A stretch of 20,725 nucleotides of DNA from a virus. The stretch covers positions 1 to 20,725 of IMG/VR virus record IMGVR_UViG_3300028394_002462. One strand, given 5' to 3'. The notes beneath the pieces were generated by a model that saw only the letters and a program-made list of their open reading frames with translations, was not told the DNA's origin and made no database searches. Positions within the stretch are counted from its first letter, which is position 1, and each line of letters begins with the position of its first letter. The translations under genes were made by a program, and so were the position numbers. This document shows positions 5,810-11,819 of the stretch, piece after piece.

Positions 5810-6015
5810 TCCACACCTCCGTCCTTCATGTAGAGCTCGGCGATGTCCGAGGCCGTGAGGCCCAGAGCCTTGTAGAGCTCCATGATCACGCGAGCGGCCG
5901 GCCGGCGACGACCGTTCTCGTACGCCTTGATGGCGCTGATTCCGACACCGACGAGGTCGGCGAGCTGCGCCTGAGTGAGCCCGGCGGCTTTACGTCTGTC
6001 TGAGAGCGATCCCAT
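5806..6015 (-). CDS. Cro/CI-type HTH repressor
   Basis: The 69-residue product is a single XRE/Cro-type helix-turn-helix domain. The motif runs from about residue 13 to 37 (LTQAQLADLVGVGISAIKAY, then ENGRRRP), the classic helix 2-turn-helix 3 pattern. There is no C-terminal LexA-like cleavage domain, so it is a Cro-like or minimal repressor, not a full-length CI. The ATG at 6013-6015 is preceded by GGAG; a longer frame to 6099 would run through the promoters and is rejected. It is the first gene leftward from the divergent control region and very likely binds the half-sites there, repressing both its own promoter and the rightward operon. Confidence 0.88.
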   Translation of the reverse strand: MGSLSDRRKAAGLTQAQLADLVGVGISAIKAYENGRRRPAARVIMELYKALGLTASDIAELYMKDGGVE

Positions 6016-6029
6016 TTTTCTTTCTCCAC

Positions 6030-6050
6030 GGGTTGACGTTCCGTGAACCC
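6030..6050. promoter_or_regulatory. Candidate operator O1
   Basis: The 21-base element has arms GGGTTGACG (6030-6038) and CGTGAACCC (6042-6050) around TTC. The arms are complementary at eight of nine positions. It covers the -35 box of the rightward promoter and the expected leftward start site. Size and symmetry fit a dimeric HTH protein. Confidence 0.7.
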
Positions 6051-6061
6051 ATTCATAGTAT
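6033..6061 (+). promoter_or_regulatory. Rightward early promoter
   Basis: TTGACG (6033-6038) and TAGTAT (6056-6061) are separated by exactly 17 bases, a good sigma70-type match. Transcription would start near 6068 and give a 33-base leader to the ERF gene. Confidence 0.75.
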
Positions 6062-6080
6062 GTGGGTGTCGGGTCGTCAA
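6052..6080 (-). promoter_or_regulatory. Leftward early promoter
   Basis: On the minus strand TTGACG (6075-6080) and TATGAA (6052-6057) are separated by 17 bases. The -10 overlaps the rightward promoter's -10 by two bases, so both cannot be occupied at once. Transcription would start near 6045, about 30 bases before the repressor ATG. Confidence 0.75.
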
Positions 6081-6083
6081 CCC
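6063..6083. promoter_or_regulatory. Candidate operator O2 (one strong half-site)
   Basis: CGTCAACCC (6075-6083) is the exact complement of the O1 left arm GGGTTGACG. The partner position 6063-6071 (TGGGTGTCG) matches only partly. It covers the leftward -35 box. Its centre is 33 bases from that of O1, about three helical turns, so two dimers could sit on the same face of the DNA. Confidence 0.5.
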
Positions 6084-6100
6084 CCCGACGAAGGAACACG

Positions 6101-6877
6101 ATGAACTACGCAAGTCAGGATATCGGCGAGCTGGCGAAGGCCCTCGCCGCCGCGCAGGGCGAGATGAACGCCGCCAGCAAGGACGCCACGAACCCGCACT
6201 TCAAGACGCGCTACGCGGACCTTGCATCCATCATGGACGCGTGCCGCGGCCCACTCACGAAGCACGGCCTCGCGGTCACCCAGCTGCCCGGCCGTGACGA
6301 GGCCGGACAGGTCACGCTCACCACGACGCTCATGCACGCCAGCGGACAGTGGATCAGCTCGACCATCGGCGTGCGTCCCGCCCAGGAGAATCCGCAGGTT
6401 GTGGGATCCATCCTCACCTACCTGCGCCGCTACACGCTCGCCTCGGTCGTGGGCGTGGTCAGCGATGACGACGATGGAGAGGTCGCGAGCCAGCCCGTGC
6501 GTACCGCCAGCATGGCGCCTCGTCCGCAGACGGCGCGTGCGGAGTACACCCGCGAGGATCCGGTCGTTCCCCCGCCTGACGTGAAGGCGCGCCTCGATGC
6601 GACTGCACAGCGTGTGGCTGACCGCGTGACGCCCAGCGCCACCGTCGAGTCCTACACCCGCTCCACGCTCTGCCCCGAATGTGGCGGCGCGATGTGGGAC
6701 AATCGTGAGAAGAAGACGAACCCCAAGGCGCCCGACTTCAAGTGTAAGGACAAGTCGTGCACGGGTGTGATCTGGCGCTACAAGGCCCCACCTGCGCATC
6801 AGCCCATCCCGGGAGGACCGCTCGACGCCGAGCTTCGAGGCGCTCCCCCGCCGTCTGACGACGACATCCCGTTCTAG
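6101..6877 (+). CDS. erf: ERF-family single-strand annealing protein with zinc ribbon and SSB-like tail
   Basis: The 258-residue product belongs to the ERF family of phage recombinases, which anneal complementary single strands. Family features are an N-terminal helix with LAKALAAAQGEMNAASKDAT (11-30), then NPHFKTRYADLASIMDACR (31-49), LTKHGLAVTQ, and the GSILTYLRRYTLASVVGV segment (102-119) followed by acidic residues. After a linker comes a zinc ribbon (Cys191, Cys194, Cys215, Cys220). The protein ends PPSDDDIPF (250-258), matching the DDDIPF tip that E. coli SSB uses to bind partner proteins. The ATG at 6101 has an AAGGA ribosome binding site; an upstream extension to 6062 would run into the promoters. 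It is the first gene of the rightward operon. Confidence 0.9.
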   Translation: MNYASQDIGELAKALAAAQGEMNAASKDATNPHFKTRYADLASIMDACRGPLTKHGLAVTQLPGRDEAGQVTLTTTLMHASGQWISSTIGVRPAQENPQVVGSILTYLRRYTLASVVGVVSDDDDGEVASQPVRTASMAPRPQTARAEYTREDPVVPPPDVKARLDATAQRVADRVTPSATVESYTRSTLCPECGGAMWDNREKKTNPKAPDFKCKDKSCTGVIWRYKAPPAHQPIPGGPLDAELRGAPPPSDDDIPF

Positions 6878-6902
6878 CCCTACGCATCACTAGGAGGTCC
6901 AC

Positions 6903-7055
6903 ATGGCCGCTATCGTTACCTGTCTCTCTCCCATCCTCGCCGCCACGTTCTGCGCGCTGTTCGCGTGGTGCGGCGACTATGAGCTCGCTCTCTGGTGCCT
7001 GCTGCTCGGTCCCGCGGGCATGTTCGCAGCTCCCTACCTCGAGGACGCACGATGA
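6903..7055 (+). CDS. Small membrane protein, 50 residues
   Basis: A strong ribosome binding site (AGGAGG, 6892-6897) precedes the ATG at 6903, and the TGA overlaps the exonuclease ATG as ATGA. The product has two hydrophobic stretches, IVTCLSPILAATFCALFAW (4-22) and LALWCLLLGPAGMFAAPYL (28-46), with a charged GDYE turn between. It would fit a two-segment hairpin in the inner membrane. Three cysteines are present. Its role is unknown; position between an annealing protein and an exonuclease is unusual for a membrane protein. Confidence 0.7.
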   Translation: MAAIVTCLSPILAATFCALFAWCGDYELALWCLLLGPAGMFAAPYLEDAR

Positions 7056-7738
7056 AGTCCGGAAAGCTCTACATCGACATTGAGACACTCCCCCCGCTGC
7101 TGTGGCCAGAGCACGAGCGCACGGCCTACGTCGCCTCGAAGGTGCCCGGGCAGTACCGGAAGCCCGAGAGCATCGCGGCGTGGTGCCAAGAGAACTACGA
7201 AGAGACCTGGTCGCGCGCGGCGCTCGACTGGCGCATCTCGCGCATCGCGTGCATCGGCGCGATGTGGGAGCCTGACGACAGCGATACCCTGCGGTCTGCG
7301 TGCTTCGTGGGCGGTCCCACCGACGAGCAGGAGCTCCGCATGTTCACGCAGCTCGCCGACTTCCTCCGCGAGCACAAGGCGTGGGCGGGACACGTCATCG
7401 GGCACAACGTGCTCGGGTTCGACATTCCTCGCCTGCACATCACGTCCGCGCGCCTTGGGCATGTGCTGGCTGGATGGTTCCACGAGGTGAGCGAGGACCA
7501 TCGCAAGCGCGTAACGGACACGATGCACCTCGCCTTTCCGACGCGTGAACGCGTGAGCTTGGCCGACCTTGCCGGCGCCTTGGGCGTGGGCGAGAAGTCG
7601 GGCCATGGGTCGGAGGTCCTGCCGCTCTGGCTGGAAGGCCGGCAACCGGACATCACCGACTACTGCCTCAACGACGTATCCATCACTCGCAAAGTCTACC
7701 TCGCCCTCAACGGAGTGTACCCCCATGCCGATTCTTGA
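7052..7738 (+). CDS. DEDDy-type 3'-5' exonuclease (DnaQ-like)
   Basis: The 228-residue product has the motifs of a ribonuclease H-fold proofreading-type exonuclease: LYIDIET (6-12) with Asp9 and Glu11, IGHNVLGFDIPRL (116-128) with Asp124, and DYCLND (203-208) with Tyr204 and Asp208, the ExoIII pattern of the DEDDy subclass. Two divalent metals would be held by Asp9, Glu11, Asp124 and Asp208. It has no polymerase domain and probably trims 3' ends for recombination or repair. It starts at the ATG at 7052 that overlaps the membrane-protein stop, and lies two genes after ERF, an arrangement in which annealing protein and exonuclease work together. Confidence 0.88.
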   Translation: MKSGKLYIDIETLPPLLWPEHERTAYVASKVPGQYRKPESIAAWCQENYEETWSRAALDWRISRIACIGAMWEPDDSDTLRSACFVGGPTDEQELRMFTQLADFLREHKAWAGHVIGHNVLGFDIPRLHITSARLGHVLAGWFHEVSEDHRKRVTDTMHLAFPTRERVSLADLAGALGVGEKSGHGSEVLPLWLEGRQPDITDYCLNDVSITRKVYLALNGVYPHADS

Positions 7739-8054
7739 CTGGACCGTGATCGTCATCAGCAAGCCCGTGTCGCACATCGCGTGGACGCACAGCCTGCGGG
7801 ATGGGGCGCACCTGATCGTCAATCAGAGCGCCGCAGGCCACTACACGTGGGAGCTCATGACGCGCGACCCCATCACAGACCAGCGCGGCCGGGCGTCGTC
7901 GCTGGAGGACGCCCAGCGTCAGGCCGAGGGCGCCGCCGTGGCGATGGGCCTCGTGGACGTGGCTAGTGCATACAGTAGGGGCGAGACCATGGCGAACATG
8001 GACCGCGCCCAGGTCGCGAGCCTGATCGATCTGGCGCTGCGAGATCAGTCGTGA
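7725..8054 (+). CDS. Hypothetical protein, 109 residues
   Basis: The ATG at 7725 lies 14 bases inside the exonuclease gene, and the last three codons lead into a GTGA overlap with the next gene. The first half reads as a beta-strand protein (ILDWTVIVISKPVSHIAWTH), then GHYTWELMTRDP, followed by a helical stretch (SLEDAQRQAEGAAVAMGLVD). There are no cysteines, metal motifs or membrane segments. I do not recognise it. Tight packing between the exonuclease and the methyltransferase suggests a shared transcript. Confidence 0.7.
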   Translation: MPILDWTVIVISKPVSHIAWTHSLRDGAHLIVNQSAAGHYTWELMTRDPITDQRGRASSLEDAQRQAEGAAVAMGLVDVASAYSRGETMANMDRAQVASLIDLALRDQS

Positions 8055-8251
8055 AGCCACCCGGCCATACCTGCCCGGCTATCGACCGGGCACAGTCCGC
8101 TCTCCGTCGTCTCGCGTGGCGCTGCGCGAACCCAGATCATCAGGGCATCACGCCTGGCGAGGTGCTGGTTGAGGGCCTCGCGGCGCTGGAACAGGTACGC
8201 GAGGAGAACAGGCAGATGCGCGCGGCGTACCACGCGAAGGTCAACCCATGA
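8051..8251 (+). CDS. Small TCPxID-motif protein, 66 residues
   Basis: The GTG at 8051 overlaps the upstream stop (GTGA) and its TGA overlaps the methyltransferase ATG (ATGA), so both ends are fixed by context. The product begins KPPGHTCPAIDRAQSALRRL and ends in a helix LEQVREENRQMRAAYHAK. Small phage proteins with a TCP-x-ID start and a coiled C-terminal helix ('LE.lReaN..LR') are common, but their role is not established. There are two cysteines and no membrane segment. Confidence 0.7.
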   Translation: MKPPGHTCPAIDRAQSALRRLAWRCANPDHQGITPGEVLVEGLAALEQVREENRQMRAAYHAKVNP

Positions 8252-9396
8252 GGGCGCGCATCCTCGTCGGCGACTGCCGCGAGAGCATGGCCACGCTCGA
8301 GGCCGAGAGTGTGGACGCGGTCGTGTGCGACCCGCCGTACGAGCTCGGCTTCATGGGCCGGAAGTGGGACTTGAGCGGTATCGCCTATGACCTTGAGGTG
8401 TGGCGTCAGGCTCTGCGCGTGCTGAAGCCCGGCGGGCACCTGCTCGCCTTCTCAGGGTCGCGAACCTATCACCGCATGGCGTGCGCCATCGAGGATGCGG
8501 GGTTCGACGTGCGCGACCAGATCATGTGGCTCTACGGGAGCGGGTTCCCGAAGTCGCACGACGTGTCGAAGGCCATCGACAAGGCGGCGGGTGCGGAGCG
8601 GGAGGTCGTGGGGAAGCACCCCCAACCGGGGAGCACCAACGGAAGGCTCGCCATGGGAGACGGCTGGCAAGTCGCACCCGACATCACCGCTCCCGCCACC
8701 GACGACGCCCGCCGCTGGTCCGGATGGGGCACGGCCCTAAAGCCAGCGCACGAGCCGATCTGCATGGCGCGGAAGCCGCTGGTCGGGACCGTCGCGGCGA
8801 ACGTGCTGCGGTACGGTACGGGTGCGATCAATGTGGATGGGTGTCGCGTAGGAACAGACAGCACACGTCGCGACACGGGTTCTGCGGCTATGTGGAACAA
8901 TGCAGGGCGTGTCGTCGGAGGTAGTGACTGTGGACGCTGGCCCGCCAACGTCCTCCACGACGGCAGCGACGAGGCAACCGAGGGGCTACGCGACGCGGCG
9001 CGGTACTTCTACACTGCGAAGGCCGACAGGTCCGACCGTGAGGAGGTGATCGGTGACGTACCAAGGCGCAGGCCTCCTGCCGTCGAGTGTCAGGGCGATT
9101 TTGGCAAGAGTGGCCTAAACAGTCCACGGGCAGGCGCTGGTAGGACAGCGCGCGATCTAGTGAACATCCACCCTACCGTGAAGCCCACCGACCTCATGCG
9201 CTACCTCGTGCGTATGGTCACGCCACCCGGTGGCCTCGTGCTGGACCCATTCACCGGGTCCGGTTCCACCGGCCGCGCCGCCATGCTTGACGGGATGCGC
9301 TTCGTCGGGTGCGAGCTCTCGCCCGAATACGCCGAGATTGCGCGGGCGCGCATCCGGTTTACGCTCGGGCCGCTCTTCGCGCATCTGGTCGAATGA
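8248..9396 (+). CDS. Beta-class DNA methyltransferase, probably N6-adenine
   Basis: The 382-residue product has the catalytic motif IV DPPY (28-31) near the N-terminus and motif I DPFTGSGST (333-341), the S-adenosylmethionine site, near the C-terminus. This order is the beta class of N4/N6 amino-methyltransferases. DPPY favours adenine as substrate. Other typical segments are GSGFPKSHDVSKAID (97-111), INVDGCRV (194-201), GRWPANVLHDGSD (229-241) and HPTVKP (308-313). The target recognition region lies between, so the specificity cannot be read. No partner restriction enzyme is in the window, so it is probably an orphan phage enzyme protecting DNA from host restriction or affecting its regulation. 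It is joined to its neighbours by ATGA overlaps on both sides. Confidence 0.93.
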   Translation: MRARILVGDCRESMATLEAESVDAVVCDPPYELGFMGRKWDLSGIAYDLEVWRQALRVLKPGGHLLAFSGSRTYHRMACAIEDAGFDVRDQIMWLYGSGFPKSHDVSKAIDKAAGAEREVVGKHPQPGSTNGRLAMGDGWQVAPDITAPATDDARRWSGWGTALKPAHEPICMARKPLVGTVAANVLRYGTGAINVDGCRVGTDSTRRDTGSAAMWNNAGRVVGGSDCGRWPANVLHDGSDEATEGLRDAARYFYTAKADRSDREEVIGDVPRRRPPAVECQGDFGKSGLNSPRAGAGRTARDLVNIHPTVKPTDLMRYLVRMVTPPGGLVLDPFTGSGSTGRAAMLDGMRFVGCELSPEYAEIARARIRFTLGPLFAHLVE

Positions 9397-9563
9397 TGTT
9401 CGCGTGGCTAACCGTGGCGACCATCGTGCTGCTCGTGGGCGCGATGGTGCAGCTGCTCGCACGGGTCGCCGTGTGCGTGCTGCGCGCTATCGTGTCTCGA
9501 CTACGTCAACGTCAGCAGAGCGCACGTCGGTCGAGCAGTCTCCGCGGACTGTGTCGACCGTGA
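9393..9563 (+). CDS. Short single-pass membrane protein, 56 residues
   Basis: The ATG overlaps the methyltransferase stop as ATGA. The product starts MMFAWLTVATIVLLVGAMVQ and has one strong hydrophobic segment (about 3-33), then a very basic tail (RQRQQSARRSSSLRGL). The composition fits a membrane anchor with a cytoplasmic tail. Its 3' 77 bases overlap the unknown gene on the other strand, which weakens the tail end of the call. Its short length means it could also be a chance frame. Function unknown. Confidence 0.5.
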   Translation: MMFAWLTVATIVLLVGAMVQLLARVAVCVLRAIVSRLRQRQQSARRSSSLRGLCRP

Positions 9564-9816
9564 ACTCTGGCCCCCACGCCTGACGCGCCTTCGCGACGGC
9601 ACGGCGCCAGACGCGACGTACCTGCGCGGCCTCGTCCTCGGCCTCGTTGCACAGCCGATGCGTCGTGACCTGCACACGCACCACGACGGGGTCGACCTCG
9701 ACCACCTGTGCGGTGATCGTCAGACCGACCGGCCACTCGCACGCGTCGAGGCGCGGGTCGGCGATGGAGAGGACCTCACCGACCTCGACCGCGCACGAAA
9801 CGTCTAGCCCTTCCAC
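9487..9816 (-). CDS. Unknown protein at the end of the late operon
   Basis: A minus-strand frame of about 109 residues follows the peptidase gene, starting at a GTG (9814-9816) within its last codons, or at a GTG at 9838-9840. The sequence reads as a real protein: beta-type segments (ITAQVVEVDPVVVRVQVTTH) then an amphipathic helix (EDEAAQVRRVWRRAVAKARQ). There are two cysteines and no known motif. The start is uncertain because neither GTG has a clear ribosome binding site. It collides with the short membrane gene of the rightward operon, overlapping by 77 bases. Confidence 0.55.
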   Translation of the reverse strand: MEGLDVSCAVEVGEVLSIADPRLDACEWPVGLTITAQVVEVDPVVVRVQVTTHRLCNEAEDEAAQVRRVWRRAVAKARQAWGPEFTVDTVRGDCSTDVRSADVDVVETR

Positions 9817-10259
9817 GGCGCGTAAGTCTTGCCGTCCCACGTGAGCGCCTGGCGGCTCTTCTCGCGGGCACGGTAGGGCTCACCCAGCGAGACGTGGATC
9901 CACGACACCTTACCGCCCGGGCCCTCGAGGATCGCCTGTCCGTAGGGGATGCCGCTCTCCTTCACGATCCACGCGAACACGACCTCAAGCGCCACGCCGG
10001 GCACGACGATGTCCGCGGCCTGCCCGCTCATGTGCTGCGAAGTCTTCGACCCGCCCACCGCCGTGTTCACGGCAGGACCACGAAACGCGCTGTTGATTCG
10101 CACGGCACCGAACTTTGCCCGGATCGGCTCGAGGACCGTGGTCGCCAGCGCCGTCAGCGCACCCATACACGCCTGCGCCTCCTGACGGTTGACCGCCTGG
10201 AGCGCGGTCTGCCCGGTACGTGTGAGCTCGTCAAACGTGAAGTGTGGGGACAGGTTCAC
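9804..10259 (-). CDS. M15-type zinc peptidase, probable endolysin
   Basis: The 151-residue product has the catalytic pattern of the M15 peptidase family, which cleaves peptide bridges in bacterial cell walls. It starts NLSPHFTFDELTR, then RINSAFRGPAVN (54-65) and SKTSQHMSGQAADI (71-84). The zinc ligands should be His76, Asp83 and His122 in WIHVS (120-124). There is no signal peptide or separate wall-binding domain, so release needs a holin. The start is the GTG at 10257-10259, which overlaps the upstream stop as GTGA; a longer frame to 10433 is rejected because its first 58 residues are low in complexity. It is next to two membrane proteins that could complete a lysis cassette. A tail-associated lysin is less likely. 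Confidence 0.87.
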   Translation of the reverse strand: MNLSPHFTFDELTRTGQTALQAVNRQEAQACMGALTALATTVLEPIRAKFGAVRINSAFRGPAVNTAVGGSKTSQHMSGQAADIVVPGVALEVVFAWIVKESGIPYGQAILEGPGGKVSWIHVSLGEPYRAREKSRQALTWDGKTYAPWKG

Positions 10260-10783
10260 GGCTTCCTCCCTGCGGGCGCTGGCTTCTTCTTCGCGGCCTT
10301 CTCGAGCTTCTCGACGCGCGCGATCAGCAGCTCGGCGTCGAAGTCGTCGGGAAAGTCGGGCAAGGTCATGCGCGAGGCTTTGGCCTCGACCGCGGCGATA
10401 CGCGCCTCCAGCGAGGTGTGCGCTGCCACGCACGGCGGCGGGCTCACGCTAGGGGCCTGCATCTTCGCGTTCAGCTCAGCCATCGCCAGCTCGTGCGCCT
10501 GCTCGGCCTGCTTGTTGGCGAGCTCGGCCTTCTGCTTCGAGCTCTGCGAGTAGAACTTCCACCCGGCGCCGCCGCCGAGGACCGCGACGATGGCGAGGAC
10601 CACACCAATCATGCCGCCTTCCTCGGCGCCCTGGGCGATCGTGACGATCTCCTCGGGCGACGGGGTCGCAGCCTGCGCCTCATGCGCGATCAGGCCCGCG
10701 TCATCGCTTACCTGCTCCACGATGGCGTCCTTCGCTGGCTCCTGTGCGGGAGGCTTCTCCTCGACGGTGAAGTGCTCGGGCAT
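10256..10783 (-). CDS. Single-pass membrane protein with coiled coil, possible lysis protein
   Basis: The 175-residue product has an acidic N-terminus (1-55), one hydrophobic segment GMIGVVLAIVAVLGGGAG (57-74), then a long charged coiled coil (about 80-110, KQKAELANKQAEQAHELAM) and a Pro-rich break followed by a second helix and a Lys/Pro-rich tail. The TM-plus-coil layout resembles holin-like or inner-membrane spanin-like phage proteins, and it sits directly upstream of the peptidase with a GTGA overlap. The acidic leader before the membrane segment is not standard for either family, so the lysis role is inferred from position. Confidence 0.7.
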   Translation of the reverse strand: MPEHFTVEEKPPAQEPAKDAIVEQVSDDAGLIAHEAQAATPSPEEIVTIAQGAEEGGMIGVVLAIVAVLGGGAGWKFYSQSSKQKAELANKQAEQAHELAMAELNAKMQAPSVSPPPCVAAHTSLEARIAAVEAKASRMTLPDFPDDFDAELLIARVEKLEKAAKKKPAPAGRKP

Positions 10784-11133
10784 CAGCGGATCTCGTTGAT
10801 GAGGATCTCAATGTTCACACTCGTGTGCGAGATCGAGAACATGCCGAGCTTCGTGATCGGCGCGATGCCCGTGTTGGGGTTCGTTCCGACGGTGAACGTC
10901 CGCTGATTGTCGATCGTGAAGTACACGTTTGCTGGCGCAGCGCCGCCATCGGTAAGCGTCTGATCGGTGGACAGATACAGCCCCTTGGTGGCATTGTCGC
11001 GGTTGTGGACGATCACTTGATACTGCCCCGAGGTCGGCAGCGTGATCAGGCGCACCTGTCCAGCAGTGCCAGGCGTGGTCGTCCAAGCGACGAGCGGGAG
11101 AGTAGACGGAGCGGAGAGGTCGAGAGCGGCCAT
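10783..11133 (-). CDS. Small beta-rich protein, probably virion-associated
   Basis: The ATG at 11131-11133 has a strong AGGAGG ribosome binding site. The 116 residues are almost all beta type (SGQYQVIVHNRDNATKGLYL, then PANVYFTIDNQRTFTV) with few charges and no cysteines or enzyme motifs. This style is common in phage decoration, tail and fibre-associated proteins. The stop overlaps the next ATG (TGATG). It lies between small structural genes and the lysis genes, so a late virion role is likely but not proven. Confidence 0.7.
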   Translation of the reverse strand: MAALDLSAPSTLPLVAWTTTPGTAGQVRLITLPTSGQYQVIVHNRDNATKGLYLSTDQTLTDGGAAPANVYFTIDNQRTFTVGTNPNTGIAPITKLGMFSISHTSVNIEILINEIR

Positions 11134-11141
11134 AATGCCTC

Positions 11142-11327
11142 CTAGTCGAGCGCGTCGACGGTGAGCAGGTAGACGAGCTTGCCGGCGAGCGCGAGCAGCT
11201 TGCGGCGCTCGGCACGGGTGATCTTCGTGCCGCCGTCGCCGTCGACCGCGCGGGCATCCTTGATGGCGTCGAGGAGGACGAGCACCTCGGCCGGGAGCTT
11301 CATGATTTCGTCAGGGGATAGGGGCAC
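11142..11327 (-). CDS. Small helical protein, 61 residues
   Basis: The GTG at 11325-11327 is preceded by AGGAG with good spacing and overlaps the upstream gene by 17 bases. The product is a helical, charged protein (LSPDEIMKLPAEVLVLLDAI, then KITRAERRKLLALAGKLVYL). The GDGGTKITRAE segment recalls an EF-hand-like loop but lacks the full pattern. No known family. Confidence 0.65.
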   Translation of the reverse strand: MPLSPDEIMKLPAEVLVLLDAIKDARAVDGDGGTKITRAERRKLLALAGKLVYLLTVDALD

Positions 11328-11595
11328 TGGTCACTCCTGTGTGCGTGTGGGCCATCGCGGCGACGGTCGCCAACTGGCGCTCGATAGCGTCGAGACGACC
11401 TTCGATACGGCGCTGCGACGAAATGATCTGCTCGAGCTGCGAGGCGTCCACCTTGGGGGCTGCGCTCGCCTCGGCAGACTGCATCCCCAGGACACCGCCA
11501 CCGCCAGCCATTGCGGCGCCGACGATCAGCAGCGCCCATACCGGGACTGCGACGAGGCGCTGCGACCACGCTGCCTGAGATTGACTGTCGGCCAT
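11311..11595 (-). CDS. Membrane-anchored coiled-coil protein, possible holin or spanin-like
   Basis: The 94-residue product has one hydrophobic segment VAVPVWALLIVGAAMAGGGG (15-34) after a short polar N-terminus, then a coiled coil ASQLEQIISSQRRIEGRLDA (51-70) and a polar tail. A single membrane segment followed by a periplasmic or cytoplasmic coil is seen in phage lysis accessory proteins. The ATG at 11593-11595 is preferred because GGGGG stands just upstream; a GTG four codons earlier also fits. With the 175-residue membrane protein and the peptidase downstream it may form a lysis block. Role inferred from context. Confidence 0.65.
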   Translation of the reverse strand: MADSQSQAAWSQRLVAVPVWALLIVGAAMAGGGGVLGMQSAEASAAPKVDASQLEQIISSQRRIEGRLDAIERQLATVAAMAHTHTGVTSAPIP

Positions 11596-11607
11596 CAATG
11601 CCCCCAC

Positions 11608-11631
11608 TGATGCGCCGATACTAGCGCATCA
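11608..11631. other. Perfect hairpin between late genes
   Basis: TGATGCGC (11608-11615) and GCGCATCA (11624-11631) are perfect eight-base complements around an eight-base loop. It covers the stop codon of the upstream gene and lies in the 33-base gap before the first membrane protein. No U-tract follows, so it may be a translation or RNA-stability element. Confidence 0.5.
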
Positions 11632-11817
11632 CGCGCGGAAACGCACGACCAGACGGCCCTCATCGTCGAGGCCCTCGCTCCAATCCTCGCCCCACGAGGC
11701 GCACGTCACGCCAGCCGGGAGGCGCGCGGCGTCTACCGTGTAGCCGACCTGTAGATCGATGGTGACCACGCTCGGGTTGGCGGCGACGATGGCGAGGACG
11801 TAGTCGGTGCAGTCCAT
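11629..11817 (-). CDS. Small acidic protein, 62 residues
   Basis: The ATG at 11815-11817 lies three bases from the preceding stop. The product is acidic, beginning MDCTDYVLAIVAANPSVVTI with beta-type composition and ending in GLDDEGRLVVRFRA. Two cysteines are present and there is no known motif. Tight spacing between virion-type genes supports it. It may be a small virion accessory protein. Confidence 0.65.
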   Translation of the reverse strand: MDCTDYVLAIVAANPSVVTIDLQVGYTVDAARLPAGVTCASWGEDWSEGLDDEGRLVVRFRA

Positions 11818-11819
11818 GG

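Noticed and set aside
6077-6799. 240-residue minus-strand frame opposite ERF
   Set aside because: ERF has family motifs and its own promoter and ribosome binding site.
7034-7822. 262-residue minus-strand frame
   Set aside because: Antisense to the exonuclease, whose catalytic residues are clear.
10244-10906. 220-residue plus-strand frame
   Set aside because: Antisense to the membrane protein and its neighbour, which are chained by overlaps; no ribosome binding site.
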